Shown piece after piece: positions 33,508 through 45,260 of a DNA stretch of 64,000 nucleotides. Source of the DNA: Begonia masoniana (taxonomy: Eukaryota; Streptophyta; Magnoliopsida; Cucurbitales; Begoniaceae); assembly GCA_022432975.1 (NCBI GenBank), contig CM039503.1, positions 48,835,259-48,899,258 of the forward strand, in the 5' to 3' direction. The translations under genes were made by a program, and so were the position numbers. How positions within the stretch are numbered: the first letter of the stretch is position 1; each line of letters begins with the position of its first letter. Under the pieces are notes generated by a model. The model saw only the letters and a program-made list of their open reading frames with translations, made no database searches and was not told the origin of the DNA.

Positions 33508-35580
33508 GTTTCTTGTGAAACCTGCTTTAAAAGACCAACAATTTGTCAAAAGAAGATGAATAAATAGAGAGATCAAACGCATCTCTAATCAAAAATCATA
33601 ATTCAATAATCAGTTATACTGGACTAAAGAAAAACCAGAAAAACATGATCGGCTGGTTATCCCTCTCTTTTTTTAAAATAATGACTGCTCCAAGACTCCC
33701 TCAAATTTAAGAACTACTCTATTTTACAACAAAAGTAGGAAAATTCTTACACAACATTTGCCCCTTTTTTAAAGCAGCCGCCTTGGGGTACCCTAATGGC
33801 AGAAGTGCACACATGACACAAGATTATGCCAATGGAAGCTAGTTAGCCATAGGATCAAATTAAAATTTTAATGTGATGCTATTGCTGAGAGGTGCTGTAC
33901 CAGAATTCCACAGTTTGAGAAGCACACAAATGCAATCAGAAAGAAATGCATGACTACTCCTCAAAATAAAAAAATAAAAAAATTATGTATAATCAGATCA
34001 CTAGAGGAATTATCCACTATTTCTACTCTTCAAAACAAGACAAATGCAAGTTTCTATTTTCTGCTTGTTTTGAAGTGTTCTATAATCAGGCCAATTATCC
34101 ACTATTCAGGTCCTCGACAGCCAAAAATTCATGTAGAATCCGATCACTAATGGAGTAATCCAATATTCTGCTCTTTGACCAGATACTTATACCAGATACT
34201 TATAATCCTCATCATTCCCTCTTTTCCTCAAACATAGGCATGACTTCTTAAGCTTATAAGCTTATATTGCCAGCAAGCTTAAATGCACTAAAATAAGTTT
34301 GTCAAACACCTTGTAGCTTTAAAATTAAAGATAAATTTAATTCAGTTCCAGCTTAAAACTATAAGCAAATGACTGACAGAAGTAATCACATCATTTCCTA
34401 CAACTCTGCCACCCAAACTGAAGTCAAGGAACAATGCCCCAAACACCCGCCATTCCAAATAATAACGAGCTTACCTTCAAAGTTTGGACATAACAGCTGT
34501 AAGGTTGTAATTGCACCTTCGCATAATGAAAACAGTTCAATAACACATAAAAGACCAGTCATAAAGGCCAGTCTGACCACGTCAATTGATTTCCGACGAT
34601 AATGAAATGATAAATTGACAAAAATCAACCGCCTAATTATACATGACGATTCGTACACAGATTATAGAATTTAAAACATGTGAACAGGTACTGGTAATAC
34701 GTACACAGATTATAGAATTTAAAACATGTGAACAGGTACTAGTAATATGTTAATTCAAGAAATAAATTAATAAGACTTGGTGCGTTTTAACCTTTTTGAG
34801 GAATCATATAAATTACTCAGAAGGTCAATATGATATATTCGAAGCTCTATCCCCCGATTTTGAAATACTGAAATCCATATATCCATAATGCATTTCTCTG
34901 GCGAATCCAAAAACCCTAAATTCGATTCCGTATCAACTTCCGCTGGAAAATTGAACTACACGAAACAAAAAAAAAAAAACAAACCATCTTAGTGACAACA
35001 GATTGAAATGAATAAATCGTACGCAGAAGCACAACCCCCGACGAAATTCGTGAAAATACAAATCTGCAAACTTTAAACTCTGTCAATAATAATTACCTTC
35101 AACAAATTGGACTTGCAGACGAAACGAATTGTGCTACGCAACGTTGCGAATCTTCACTGTAGTACAAATGAAAAAGCGTGAAATAGGGATCGAGAAGTCA
35201 TGGATGCGCAATTTAAGACCGAAAGCCATTGAAATTAAACAAACCAACTGAAGGTAATGAGGCGGAAGACGCGAAATTTAGATAACTGGGAGGGAGCTTT
35301 GAATCTTCCGGGATTTATCGTTGCTGTGTGTTTCAGCTACAGAGAGAGAGGCAGGGAGAGAGATTGAACGAAGCGTTTTGAGCCTTTCCGACGCTAAAAC
35401 AAATTTTGATATTAAGCAAAATAGGAAGATAAAACGAACTGAAGCGAAACGGCAACGTATAAGCCATCCCCGTGGTATTAAACATCGTACTAGTAACTAA
35501 AACTGCAGGCGAGATTCGGTTGACGTGGGCCAGGTTTTTTCTACTGAAACCACCATTAATTTTTTTCATGTAAATATCAA
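33508..35580 (-). promoter_or_regulatory. Probable 5' UTR, leader intron(s) and promoter of the BRWD gene
   Basis: No coding exon was recognised in these 2 kb. The sequence is AT-rich, with a purine-rich GAGAGAGAG run on the plus strand (35341-35365), which is CT-rich in the gene's sense, as in plant 5' UTRs. The transcription start cannot be fixed by eye. The stretch contains a 48-bp tandem duplication (34653-34748). Confidence 0.35.
34653..34748. repeat. 48-bp tandem duplication
   Basis: Two head-to-tail copies (34653-34700, 34701-34748), starting GTACACAGATTATAGAATTT and differing at one or two bases. It lies upstream of the BRWD coding start. Confidence 0.95.
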
Positions 35581-36458
35581 ATGAATAAAGTATGACAAAT
35601 GATATCTTGAATCTTTAGTTTAATCAATCGACGAATCAGAATTTGAGGTGTTAGCAATAGACATATTGTTGTTATTATTTCTATTAACTCCGCTAATAAA
35701 CTTTAAAACATAATTATTTTATTTTTTTATTTATTTTTATTGATTAGATTTTTTAAAAATAAATTATATATTAATATTTTTTTTTTTAAATATCTATGGT
35801 TAAAACATAATTAGGGACAAAACACACATTAATAAATTATTTTTTTAAATATCCATCACTATAAAAAGAGAGGAAGTTAATGTGTTGTAAATGGATTAAT
35901 TTTATTCAATAATTTGTGTATTACTAATATATTTTTTTGGGTAATAACTAATTTAAACCTCAAACTATGAGATTTTTTTAAAACAACCCCTAAAGTATCA
36001 AATCTAAAAAGTTAAATCTCAAACTATCCAAAACCTAACAAATCAAACATTACCGGTAGGGATGGGCAAGATCGGACCGAGAACCAAACCGGACCGAAGG
36101 TTTCAATCGGTCCCTCAAGGTATTCGGTCCGGGACCGGTTCTCGCACCCAAAATCCCATCAGTCTTGGTCCGGATACAAAAATCCTGAAACCCTTCAGGC
36201 TTTTGATTTTAAATCAGAAGTTCAGTTAGGGTTTGCTGCTTTGTCGACCCTCACTCACTCTCTGAACTCAGAAGAGAAGTTCGCCCTCACTGTTCGACTT
36301 CGGTCACTCTCCACTGCTCACTCTCAGAGTCAGCCCTCAGGCACTAGTCACTACGTAGCAACTGCAGTGCCCAGTTCTCACTACTCAGTGCTCACTCTCA
36401 GCACACAGGCACGCGGCAACGCTCAAATGCCATCACCGTCGCCGATCGCCATTCAACC

Positions 36459-36865
36459 TGATGCAGCAGCGGATAGAAATAAATAATTAAGCAGGAAGAG
36501 AGAAAGAAGGAGTGAGAGGAAGAAGAAACCGTAGGAAGAAGAAGTTCTGAAAAGGAGAGGGAAGAAGCATCAGAAAGGGAGATTGGAAGAGAAGGGGGAT
36601 TTCAGAGAAAACTCATTCATTTTTATCATTCATTCAACTATCCCACTAAGTTACAATGCAATACTTTAAATAGAATAAAACCTACTTGGAAAATGACAAA
36701 GACACTAATAACTCATTAAACAAATAACAGAAAACTATAAAATACTAAAAACTATAATAATAAAAGACAATAATAATGCTAACCTAGAAAAATGGAAAGC
36801 TTAATACTTTTAATGTAAAACATAAATAAAACATAAATAAAAATCATATTTTGATGTCCTCATCA
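36459..36865 (-). repeat. 3' LTR of element G
   Basis: 407 bp, starting TGATGCAGCAGCGGAT and ending CCTCATCA. The partner LTR is 41296-41696. A related, shorter LTR in the opposite orientation (TGATGAGGACATCA start) is at 63134-63421. Confidence 0.92.
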
Positions 36866-37003
36866 ATTCTCCCGGGGAACGAGAAACTCCCAGTCAATTT
36901 TAAAGAACCATAATACCGCAACTAATCAATCTCCCGCCCATAAGTTAAACAGTTGAACAACCTTTTGTCGACGACCATAAACTAGTGTGACTGGGGGCTT
37001 GGA

Positions 37004-39420
37004 TCAGAAATCCTTTCGAACTATCCCAGAATTTGGTAAAGAAAGATTTTGAATTCTTTGGAAGAGCTCCAAGAGGTCTGGATCCAAATGTTGGAGTACA
37101 TCCCTAGACATCCATGTAACGCCCCGAGTTCTCTGAACCCAGTTCGTTACACATAATTCGAACATAACTGAGAAACTTTAGACCAAATTTAAAACTTCGC
37201 TCGTAAGTCAAAATTTGACATTTTCTAAAATATCAAAACCTTTAAAATCTTGCAGCGAAAATTCTTTTGAGCAAACAGAATTAAGTAAAGCTATAAAACA
37301 ATGTTTGAATAATCGGTTAAAATATTAAGAAATAATTCGGCCAGAAGAGATCAAGACTTAAGCGTGAAAACTTGAAAATCGTAAGAGTCAAACACATCTG
37401 CCGCTAAACAAAGTCAACAAAAAGGGGCGGAAACAGAACACTGAAGGCTTCCACCGATCACAAAACGACAAACTTTTTATACACTTCTATCGATTCTGTA
37501 AGCCGGATGATTCGTTCATCTAACTCACACCGATCGCAAAACGACAAACTTATTATACACTTCTACCGATGACGTAAGCCAGATGATTCGTTCATCTAAC
37601 TCACACTGATTACAAAACGACAGACTTATTATACACATCTACCGATGACGTAAGCCGAATGATTCACTCATCTAACTCACACCGATCACAAAACGACAAA
37701 CTTATTATACACTTCTACCGATGACACAAGCTGGATGATTCGTTCATCTAACTCACACCGATCACAAAACGACAAACTTATTGCCCACACCTTCCGATGG
37801 CTTTTACTGAAGACATCATCCGATGGCCTCTACTTAAGACATCTTCCGATGACGTCAGTTGGATGATTCAATCCTCCAACATCTGCCGGCGGACAAAACA
37901 CCTAACTTCTACCGATGGACCAAAAAGAGACTCTAATAAGGAGTAAACCCAACTGCTAAACGATTTTGTACATTTTGCTGAAATCATTCTGATCAACACA
38001 AATCCACAATTCTTAAAAATTCATAATAGCAAGCTACAATCGAAATCAAATCATATTTCTAAATATAGAAAAGAAGATCACAGAAGCGTTTAAAGAAGTA
38101 TCAAACTTCTACTAACATTAAAATTCTCAGAACACTTCATCAGAATACCTAACCACTGAAAACTCTCGTTCAGACAAAAGTTAAACCGCCTCATCAGAGC
38201 ACCTAACCGTAGCATAGAAGTGCTTCTCCAACTTCACCTATTCCTCAGTAAACTCAGGGAATTCACCTGTTGAAAGCTTAGCACCTACATCACAAAACTC
38301 AACTATTAGCCTAATGCTAAGTAAGTAAAGTAGTAATGAATGAAATGCTGAACATAAATTCCTAAACATGCAAATTTCTACTTTCTCATCTCATTTGCAT
38401 ATGCATTCGTTTCTGTTCTGATCCCCCTGTGAAATTGGGAGTTGGATCACTTCTCCCAAAGTCATACGTCCTCTCTTTCGATTAAGGGGCAGACTAGTTC
38501 CCTTAACAAACTGTTCAGATCCCCCTGTGAAATTGGGGTTTGGATCACTTCCCTCAAAGTCATACATCCTCTCTCTTGATTAAGGGGCGGATTAGTTCCC
38601 TTAACAACTGTTCAGTCTGTTCATTCCTTACCATACCATTTTATGTAAATTCATTTTCGTATATTTTCAAAATATGATGCATGACATACAACCACAATCA
38701 AGCATACACAACCCTACTGTTTTGTGATGTAGGCCCGAAGGCACAAGCATACTTTACTTACTTGGCTCCTTGGAAAAACTCGGTTTCAACTACTTTAGAA
38801 GCCTTGCTCACCTAAAGTCATAAACAGAATACCAATTAGATCTTTACTGACCTCATCCTATACTATTCAGAAACCCTAGGAGCTAGTTTGGGACTCTTTC
38901 CTATGTGCATCCCCGATTCATGCGAGACCCGACTCAACTACTACACCCTGCATTTCCCAGGAACATGCATCTACGATACCCCTCTATCGTCTATAATCAT
39001 AATGCAGTAAGTTACCTTAGTAAAACTCACCTAAGTCGAAGGAAAAATCGGAGAAGGACCTCCTAGCGCACTCTGCTGAGCTGAGGAGCTGAGAGTCGAA
39101 AATGATTTGGGAAACAGTGGCGGCTACAGTGCATTAAACCCAAAACCTCTTTCCTTAAATACGTTATCCACTTTTAAATTTTTAATTACCCTTATGCCCT
39201 TGCCTAGTCATCCATTAACCCTACTTTTATTATTACCAAATAAAGTGTACCATAATTAAGAGAATAGAGAATTAGTTCGATAGAACCGGATGTTACAATC
39301 CACGTACGTTTACCATTTGGACGACCTACCCAGCAAACTAGAAAACGTTGAACCCCACCTTCATTAGTAATCACCATCTGTTCATCTAAAATAGCCTCAA
39401 TTTTATCCTCACGTGTTGTG
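37004..39420 (-). pseudogene. Chromodomain and C-terminal tail of element G, split by solo LTR D
   Basis: Reading from 39420, the frame gives an IEAILDEQMV ... RFLVCWVGRPNGKRTW chromodomain. It is cut by solo LTR D exactly inside the Trp-Ile/Met codons. It resumes in frame at 37114 with DPDLLELFQ and stops at TGA 37004-37006. This is the usual end of a Ty3/gypsy polyprotein with a C-terminal chromodomain, which guides integration through histone marks. Upstream the same frame reads into PDS5-like sequence, so what remains is a PDS5-chromodomain fusion frame. Confidence 0.8.
37115..39297 (-). repeat. Solo LTR D, related to LTR of element C
   Basis: 2183 bp, TGTAACGCCCCGAG...GGATGTTACA, with perfect ATCCA duplications (37110-37114, 39298-39302). 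It shares with the LTR of C the opening sequence, the AGATCCCCCTGTGAAATTGG blocks and the TGTGATGTAGGCCCGAAGGC block. About four units of ~76 bp (starting near 37484, 37560, 37636 and 37712) repeat CTACCGATGACGTAAGCC and CACCGATCACAAAACGACAA. A solo LTR with TSD means the rest was lost by LTR-LTR recombination. Confidence 0.95.
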
Positions 39421-39639
39421 ATAGGACACGTTGGGAAAGCAGAATTAGCAGGATCAAAATCGATAGATGGAGGAAGAAAAAGATCAACATATGGCCGAAA
39501 ATGACCTTTATAATCCATCATGTCTTCGGCATTGAAATTACGATCAAAATTCCATGACTGGTAAATGGGTTTTCCATTCTCCTTTTTAACTTCCAGCTTT
39601 CCCAGAACATGGTCTACATTAAAGGCGCTTCCATTTCTC

Positions 39640-40444
39640 ATAAAAGACTCTGAAGGTTTGTCTACTACATTTCCCATCTTTTTGCTACCAATAGGAAATT
39701 GATCACGCTCTTCAGAGCTAAGGGCCGCTTGACATAAAGAGGAGATTACATCACTGTAATCTTCTATAGGGGTACCCACCTGTTTTACAACTTGACTTAT
39801 ATAGGGTTTCAACTTAGTAGAACAATTTTCAAGTACCTTTTCATCTAACTTTCAAGCAATGGACAATATTTCTTCCTTGTTCTTCTGTGCAATAGCTAGT
39901 ATGGCTGCAAATAATTTCACATTTATATCTTTCCTTTCTTCCAAACTAGGGTCATGATTCTCTCCATTGATGAGAACACATTTTCTGGATGATAATCCCT
40001 TAAATTCCTAAGGAAGCAACAGAACATTTCAAGAATCAAATTATCACATTCAAGATCCAACATGACCATATACATCTTGACCTCGGCAATGGTTTCGAGA
40101 TTCGTTACTCTCTTCTTAAAAGATCGGCATGAATTATTAGATAGATTTTCCAATGAGGATATAATAAGGTGAAATACTATCTTCATTTTCTCATCGTCAT
40201 AGGGAGAAACAGGAGCAGTGATCCTAGTTATCTCAATAAGGCAAGAGGCAACTGAATGCGTTAGAAGTTGGTCTAATATCAATGCCTTTTATGAAACAGA
40301 AAGTGCTTTCTGCATTGATTCAGAAGGGGATTGTCCTACCTTAGACAAACAAATATCCACTTGGTCGAGAAGAGAGAGGAGATCCTGCAGAGAAGGAGGA
40401 GGAGAAAGAAGTTGATTTCCAACCTGGATGAGTTGATGTTCAAG
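39640..40444 (-). pseudogene. PDS5: Captured PDS5 (sister chromatid cohesion protein) fragment, intronless
   Basis: The minus strand from about 40444 reads LEHQLIQVGNQLLSPPPS, SLLDQVDICLSKVGQSPSES, then SCLIEITRITAPVSPYDDEK, MLDLECDNLILEMFCCFLR, YHPENVFSSMERIMTLV and KLKPYISQVVKQVG. These are the N-terminal HEAT-region signatures of plant PDS5, which controls cohesin on chromosomes. The order is colinear and no intron is seen, whereas PDS5 genes have many introns, so a processed transcript was probably captured. Breaks: TAA just after ALSVS (40289), a frame change near 39930-39950, and a TGA where Arg/Trp is expected. It lies in the sense direction of element G. The 40445-40654 part of the same frame is not recognised. 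The right-hand limit of PDS5 similarity (39640-39700) is approximate. Confidence 0.85.
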
Positions 40445-40654
40445 TTTAGTATCGGGAGATTCCATTAGAAAATCTTCACTGGCATACATGTGCCCCCCAA
40501 TATGTGAGTATGGACTGACCAAAACATTCTCCTTCGGTTCTTGCGATTCAATCTTCTCTTGGAGCTTGTGAATGAAGACAGGTTCACAAACATAGCATCT
40601 CTTTTCTTGAATACCGTGAGCACACACAAACGCATAAGAACCACTTATGATCAT

Positions 40655-41279
40655 CTTCCCAGCAACTTAACAGTGAGCAAGTTAACCAAGCAGAAAACAA
40701 AGAACAGAGCAGCGGACTACAACGGCGAAATCGGGCGGAGAGCTCCAGGCAGCAAACTCCAAAGACCAAATTCGGACCAAACAAAAACTTCGGGTTACAA
40801 ACAGAGGCGCGAACAGAGTGCAGCAAACAGAGTTGCGAACTGAAGCACCCGTTGATGAAGAGCTACGGTCTGTTCGAATACGTGGAGGAGCGGCGAACAC
40901 CGATGGTCGAAACAAGGCCGAACAAAGGCGTACGGTGATGAACCTACGATAAACAGCAGCGAACGCCGAACAGAGCCTTCGCACGTCTCTGTCGCACGGC
41001 TCTGTCTTAACGCGGGTCTCGGTTCCTCGCCAAACAGTAGATGAACAACAAAGAACAAGATGAACAGATGCCAAATCGGATAGAAACCAAGTTTAAACCC
41101 GATGAACAGCGAGATGAACAGTGCGATGAACAGTAACAATAAACAGTACCCGAACAGTAACCATAACAGTACCCGAACAGTATGATAAACAGTACGATGA
41201 ACAGTTTAACACAGCGAACAACATAGAGAAAAAGCAAAAAGTGCCCAGAATCAATTGTTTGAGAAAACAATTGCTTTGA
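40655..41279. repeat. Non-coding leader of element G with GAACAGT-rich repeats
   Basis: Between the PDS5 segment and the 5' LTR. 41096-41215 is built from irregular copies of GAACAGTA / ATGAACAGT. Overlapping minus ORFs (to 130 residues) are compositionally odd Cys/Tyr/Ser-rich frames and are not supported as genes. Confidence 0.6.
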
Positions 41280-41295
41280 GCTTTGATACCAAATT

Positions 41296-41696
41296 TGATG
41301 CAGCAGCGGATATGAATAAATAATTAAGCAGGAAGAGAGAAATAGGGAGTGAGGGGAAGAAGAAACCGTAGGAAGAAGAAGTTCTAAAAAGGGGAGGAAA
41401 GAAACATCAGAAAGGGAGATTGGAAGAAAATTGGGATTTCAGAGAAATCTCATTCATTTTTATCATTCATTCAACTATCCCACTAAGTTACAATGCAATA
41501 CTTTAAATAGAATAAAACCTACTTGGAAAATGACAAAGACACTAATGACCCATTAAACAAATAACAGAATACCATACCAAAAACTATAATAATAAAAGAC
41601 CATAATAATGCTAACCTAGAAATATAAAAAGCTTAATACTTTAATGTAAAACATAAATAAAACATAAATAAAAATCATATTTTGATGTCCTCGTCA
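41296..41696 (-). repeat. 5' LTR of element G
   Basis: 401 bp, ending GATGTCCTCGTCA, followed by the CAACC duplication. It differs from the other LTR by few substitutions and small indels. The primer-site complement adjoins it at 41280-41291. Confidence 0.92.
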
Positions 41697-42016
41697 CAAC
41701 CTCTGCTGAATCGAAGCACTGCGCCTCTCAGTCTCCGTGTCCCGCGCACTCCACCTTCGGTCAACTCTCAACAATAAGAGACAAGAGGTGATTCTAATAC
41801 TGCGTTTATTCATTATTGTTTGATTCTGTTTCTCATAAGAGGCAATTTGGTGATTTTCATTTCTGATAGAAAAAAAAAATTTGATTTCTGATTTCTGATA
41901 GGCAATTTGAATTTTTTCGATTTATTTTTAATTTTTTTAAAATAAACTCTTTTTTCAATATTATGGTGGGAGGAATCGGGATCGGATCAAAAATTTCATT
42001 CTAGTCCCGGTCCCTC

Positions 42017-44103
42017 TGTAACGCCCCTAGTTATCTGAACCCGGTTCGCCACACATAATACTAAACCGAACTATGACTTTCTGAGAAAATTTTAAAATTT
42101 CATTCAACGATCAAGACTTTACCCTTAAAACATTAAAACTTACAGCGGGAAAATATTTGTATGAACAACATTTATTAAATAGTTAAAATATTGAAGACAG
42201 TTGGTTAAAAAAGAAAAAAAACAGAACACATCTGCCGTTGAATAGTCACAGCGGTAGATATAGAGACAAAAGAGTCTCGGCGGTAGAAGTCGTACAAATT
42301 ACATTTTTCACTCACATAACGACAACGTTTTACACTCGCATTCACCGCTCACAAAACGACAAACATTCTCAGCTCACATCTACCGATAGAACAAGCTACG
42401 TCTTCCGATCACTAGACGACAAAAATCCTCAATTCATATCTACCGATCGCAAAACGACAAATTTCTTCCTACATCTTCAGATAGATATAGTATTCGACAT
42501 CACCCGGTCACAAAACGACAAATTCTAATACTCACATACACCGATGGACTACATCCACCGATAGACAAATCTCTCGACTTCTACCGATGGACTAAATCCA
42601 CCGATAGACCAAAAATACTCAACATCTGCCAATAGACATCATCTACCGATAGATCAAAAATACTCAACATCTGCCGATAGACATCATCTATCGATAGATC
42701 AAAAACACTCAACAAAAACAGCATAGCAATAATTTCACTCTAAACAAAGAAAACTCTGACTACCAAAAGAACTTGAGCATTTTACTAAAAACCGTTCAAA
42801 ACTACTTAAATCCGTGTATTACTCCAAAATTTGGTAAAAACCACTATTAAAACCAACAGAGTATCATTATCAGAAAAGTCTCAAATTGTCTTCAAATATC
42901 AAAACTACCACTGTCATAAAAACTCTCAACATACTTAAATTGAATCATGGTTCACCGAACCTTCTCATCTACTGCCACCAGTTAAACCGCCCCATCAGTT
43001 GCCAGATCGATGCATGAATGCACCCCTCCAACCTGCCTAGTTCTCAGCAAACTCAGAGAATACACCTGCTGTCACTTCTTTACCTGCATCACAAAACTCA
43101 TCTATTAGCCTAATGCTAAGTAAGTAAAGCAGTAATGAAATGGAATGCTGAAACATAAATTCCTAAACATGCAGTTTCTACTTTCTCATTTCAGTTGCAT
43201 ATGCATTCGTTTCTGATCTGATCCCCCTATGAAATTGGGAGTTGGATCACTTCTCCCAAAGTCATACATCCTCTCTCTCGATTAAGGGGCGGATTAGTTC
43301 CCTTAACAACTGTTCAGATCCCCCTGTGAAATTTGGAGTTGGATCACTTCTCCCAAAGTATAAATCCCTTCATAAGTTAAGGGGCGGATTAGTTCCCTTA
43401 ATAGTTTATCTGTTACAGCCTGTTCATTCCTTACCATGTCATTTCATGTAAATTCATTTTCGCATACTTTCAAAATATAATGCATAACATACAAACACAT
43501 TCAAGCAAACATAATCCTACTGTTTTGTGATGTAGGCCCGAAGGCACAAGCATACTTCACTTACCTGGTCTCTTGGAGATTGTCTGGTTGTTAGCTACTT
43601 CGGAAGTCTGCTAACCTATAATCGTAAACAGAGCACTGCATTACTAAACTTCATTCTAAACTATTTAGAAAATCTTAGGGAAACTAACTGGAAGTCCTGT
43701 TCGTCGAGCATTCCTGGTTCTCCCCAAAACCCGAAACTAACTCTCACTCACAGCATTCACGAACACTCCCCTACAATCTCTCTGTTATCTAATCACTAAA
43801 ACAGCAAGTAAAATGAAACAAAACTCACATAGAATGGAGAAAATCAGAGAGGAAAATGTCGGAAGGAAATCTACTGAGCTGAGCTGAAAATCAACGAAGG
43901 GAAATGGTAATAGGGTAGCGGCTACTGTGCATTAAACGCAGAGCCTCTTCCCTTAAATAGATTATCCACTTTATATCTCAATTTACTATTATGCCCTTGC
44001 CTAGTCACTCATTAGCCTAATCACTAATTTCCCTCAATTTCATCTATAAAACTTTCACTACTAGTTGACAAAATAAGTTGGCTCAATGAAACCGGGTGCT
44101 ACA
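42017..44103 (-). repeat. Solo LTR E, related to LTRs C and D
   Basis: 2087 bp, TGTAACGCCCCTAG...GGGTGCTACA, with perfect CCCTC duplications (42012-42016, 44104-44108). It contains the same AGATCCCC and GTGATGTAGGCCCGAAGGC blocks as D and C. A motif cluster (about 42230-42720) has many CTACCGATNG / AAAACGACAAA segments and a short tandem of CATCTACCGATAGATCAAAA. The empty target is the degenerate CGGTCC tract of the hAT-like element. Confidence 0.95.
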
Positions 44104-44340
44104 CCCTCTCACGGCCAGTTCTGGGATTCAGGATAAAAATATTGAATCCTTCAATCCAGTCTGGTTTCGAGCCGAAACTGGACCGACCTAGATCAGGCCC
44201 ACCCCTACTTGTCAGGCCCCCGATTTCTGAAAAAGGAGGCCGTTTTCATTTTTCGCCTAAAACAGGGGGTCAATTTAATTTATCGAGCCCCTGTTTTGCC
44301 ACGTAGGAAATCGAGGGGGGGAGGGGGACCCCACCTTAAA

Positions 44341-44515
44341 CGTGCGGTGCACATGCAGTTAAAATGGGGACCCATTTCCAGAATCAGGCCCCCATTTTTG
44401 GTTATTGCTCGTTACTTCAGTCACGGGCCAACAGTAATGGATAAAATGGGAGGCCGTTTTCCAAATCGGGAGACTGATTCTCGTCTTCATATAAGAAATC
44501 CCCCCTCCCCCCTCC

Positions 44516-44547
<32 letters not shown>

Positions 44548-45260
44548 AAAAAAAAAAAAAACTTCAAAAACTCTCTCGCGCACCCAATTTTTCAACCCTA
44601 AAATCCGACAATTTCATGCCAAAATCTGACCATTTTTCGTTGATTTCTCTATCCCTAATTAGTTTCGACCAATATTATTCACAAATCTGAGAAAATTGAG
44701 CCCTAAATCGACCGAAATCCCAAAATTCGAGCCCCCTTAAATGTGTGGAGCACATGCAGTTAAAACGGGGACTCGTTTCCAGAATCAGGCCCCCATTTTT
44801 GGTTATTGCTCGTTACTTCAGTCACGGGCCAACAGTAATGGATAAAATGGGAGGCCGTTTTCCAAATCGGGAGACTGATTCTCGTCTTCATGCAGTTAAA
44901 ATGGGGACCCATTTCCAGAATCAGGCCCCCATTTTTGGTTATTGCTCGTTACTTCAGTCACGGGCCAACAGTAATGGATAAAATGGGACACCAATTTTTC
45001 AATCATAAAATCCGACATTCATGCCAAAATCTGACCATTTTCCGTTGATTTCTCTATCCTAATTAGTTTCGACCATATTATTCACAAATCTGAGAAATTG
45101 AGCCCTAAAATCGACCGAATCCCAAAATTTCGAGCCCCCTTAAATGTGTGGAGCACATGCAGTTAAAACGGGGACTCGTTTCCAGAATCGAGCCCTTGTT
45201 TTTGGTTATTCCTCATGACTTCAGTCACGGGCCAACAGTAATGGATAAAACGGGAGGCCG
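44341..45260. repeat. Tandemly repeated terminal sequences at the left end of M1
   Basis: Copies start near 44341, 44740, 44891 and 45147, each with CATGCAGTTAAAA, ATTTTTGGTTATT and CAGTCACGGGCCAACAGTAA. Two are preceded by GTGTGGAGCACATGC. Long poly-C tracts running into poly-A (44510-44560; similar at 45510-45540 and 45757-45790) are also present. Plus ORFs across this region follow the repeats and are not genes. The rest of 45260-45790 shows related G/C-run repeats and no gene. Confidence 0.85.

Larger units (their letters stand above)
36459..41696 (-). mobile_element. LTR retroelement G carrying a captured PDS5 segment, antisense
   Basis: Perfect CAACC duplications flank it (36454-36458, 41697-41701). 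LTRs 36459-36865 and 41296-41696 (TGATGCAGCAGCGGAT ... GATGTCCTC(A/G)TCA) are close to identical. The primer-site complement GCTTTGATACCA lies at 41280-41291 (one mismatch), so the element is antisense. Without solo LTR D the internal region is only ~2.2 kb. Gag, protease, RT and integrase are not seen; what remains is a PDS5-derived segment and a chromodomain region. It would depend on proteins from another element. Confidence 0.9.
36057..44207. mobile_element. hAT-like non-autonomous element, split by G and by solo LTR E
   Basis: The left end TAGGGATGGGC (36057) and the right end GCCCACCCCTA (to 44207) are inverted. Both lead into degenerate CGGTCC/GGACCG-rich sequence typical of plant hAT termini. 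Without G (36459-41696) and E (42017-44103), the element would be about 0.8 kb and has no transposase frame. The expected 8-bp duplication is not clear: ATTACCGG on the left against CTTGTCAG on the right. Confidence 0.5.

Noticed and set aside
36241..36486. 81-codon plus ORF
   Set aside because: Lies in the hAT-like element and runs into G's LTR. Ser/Thr-rich without a recognised domain.
40584..41270. Overlapping minus ORFs of 80-130 codons near the 5' LTR of G
   Set aside because: Frames overlap in several phases and arise from GAACAGT-type repeats; no recognisable domain.
36049..44215. 8-bp target duplication for the hAT-like element
   Set aside because: ATTACCGG and CTTGTCAG agree at only four of eight positions, so I do not claim it.
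44209..44601. 130-codon plus ORF with poly-Pro/poly-Lys
   Set aside because: Driven by poly-C/poly-A tracts and M1 terminal repeats.
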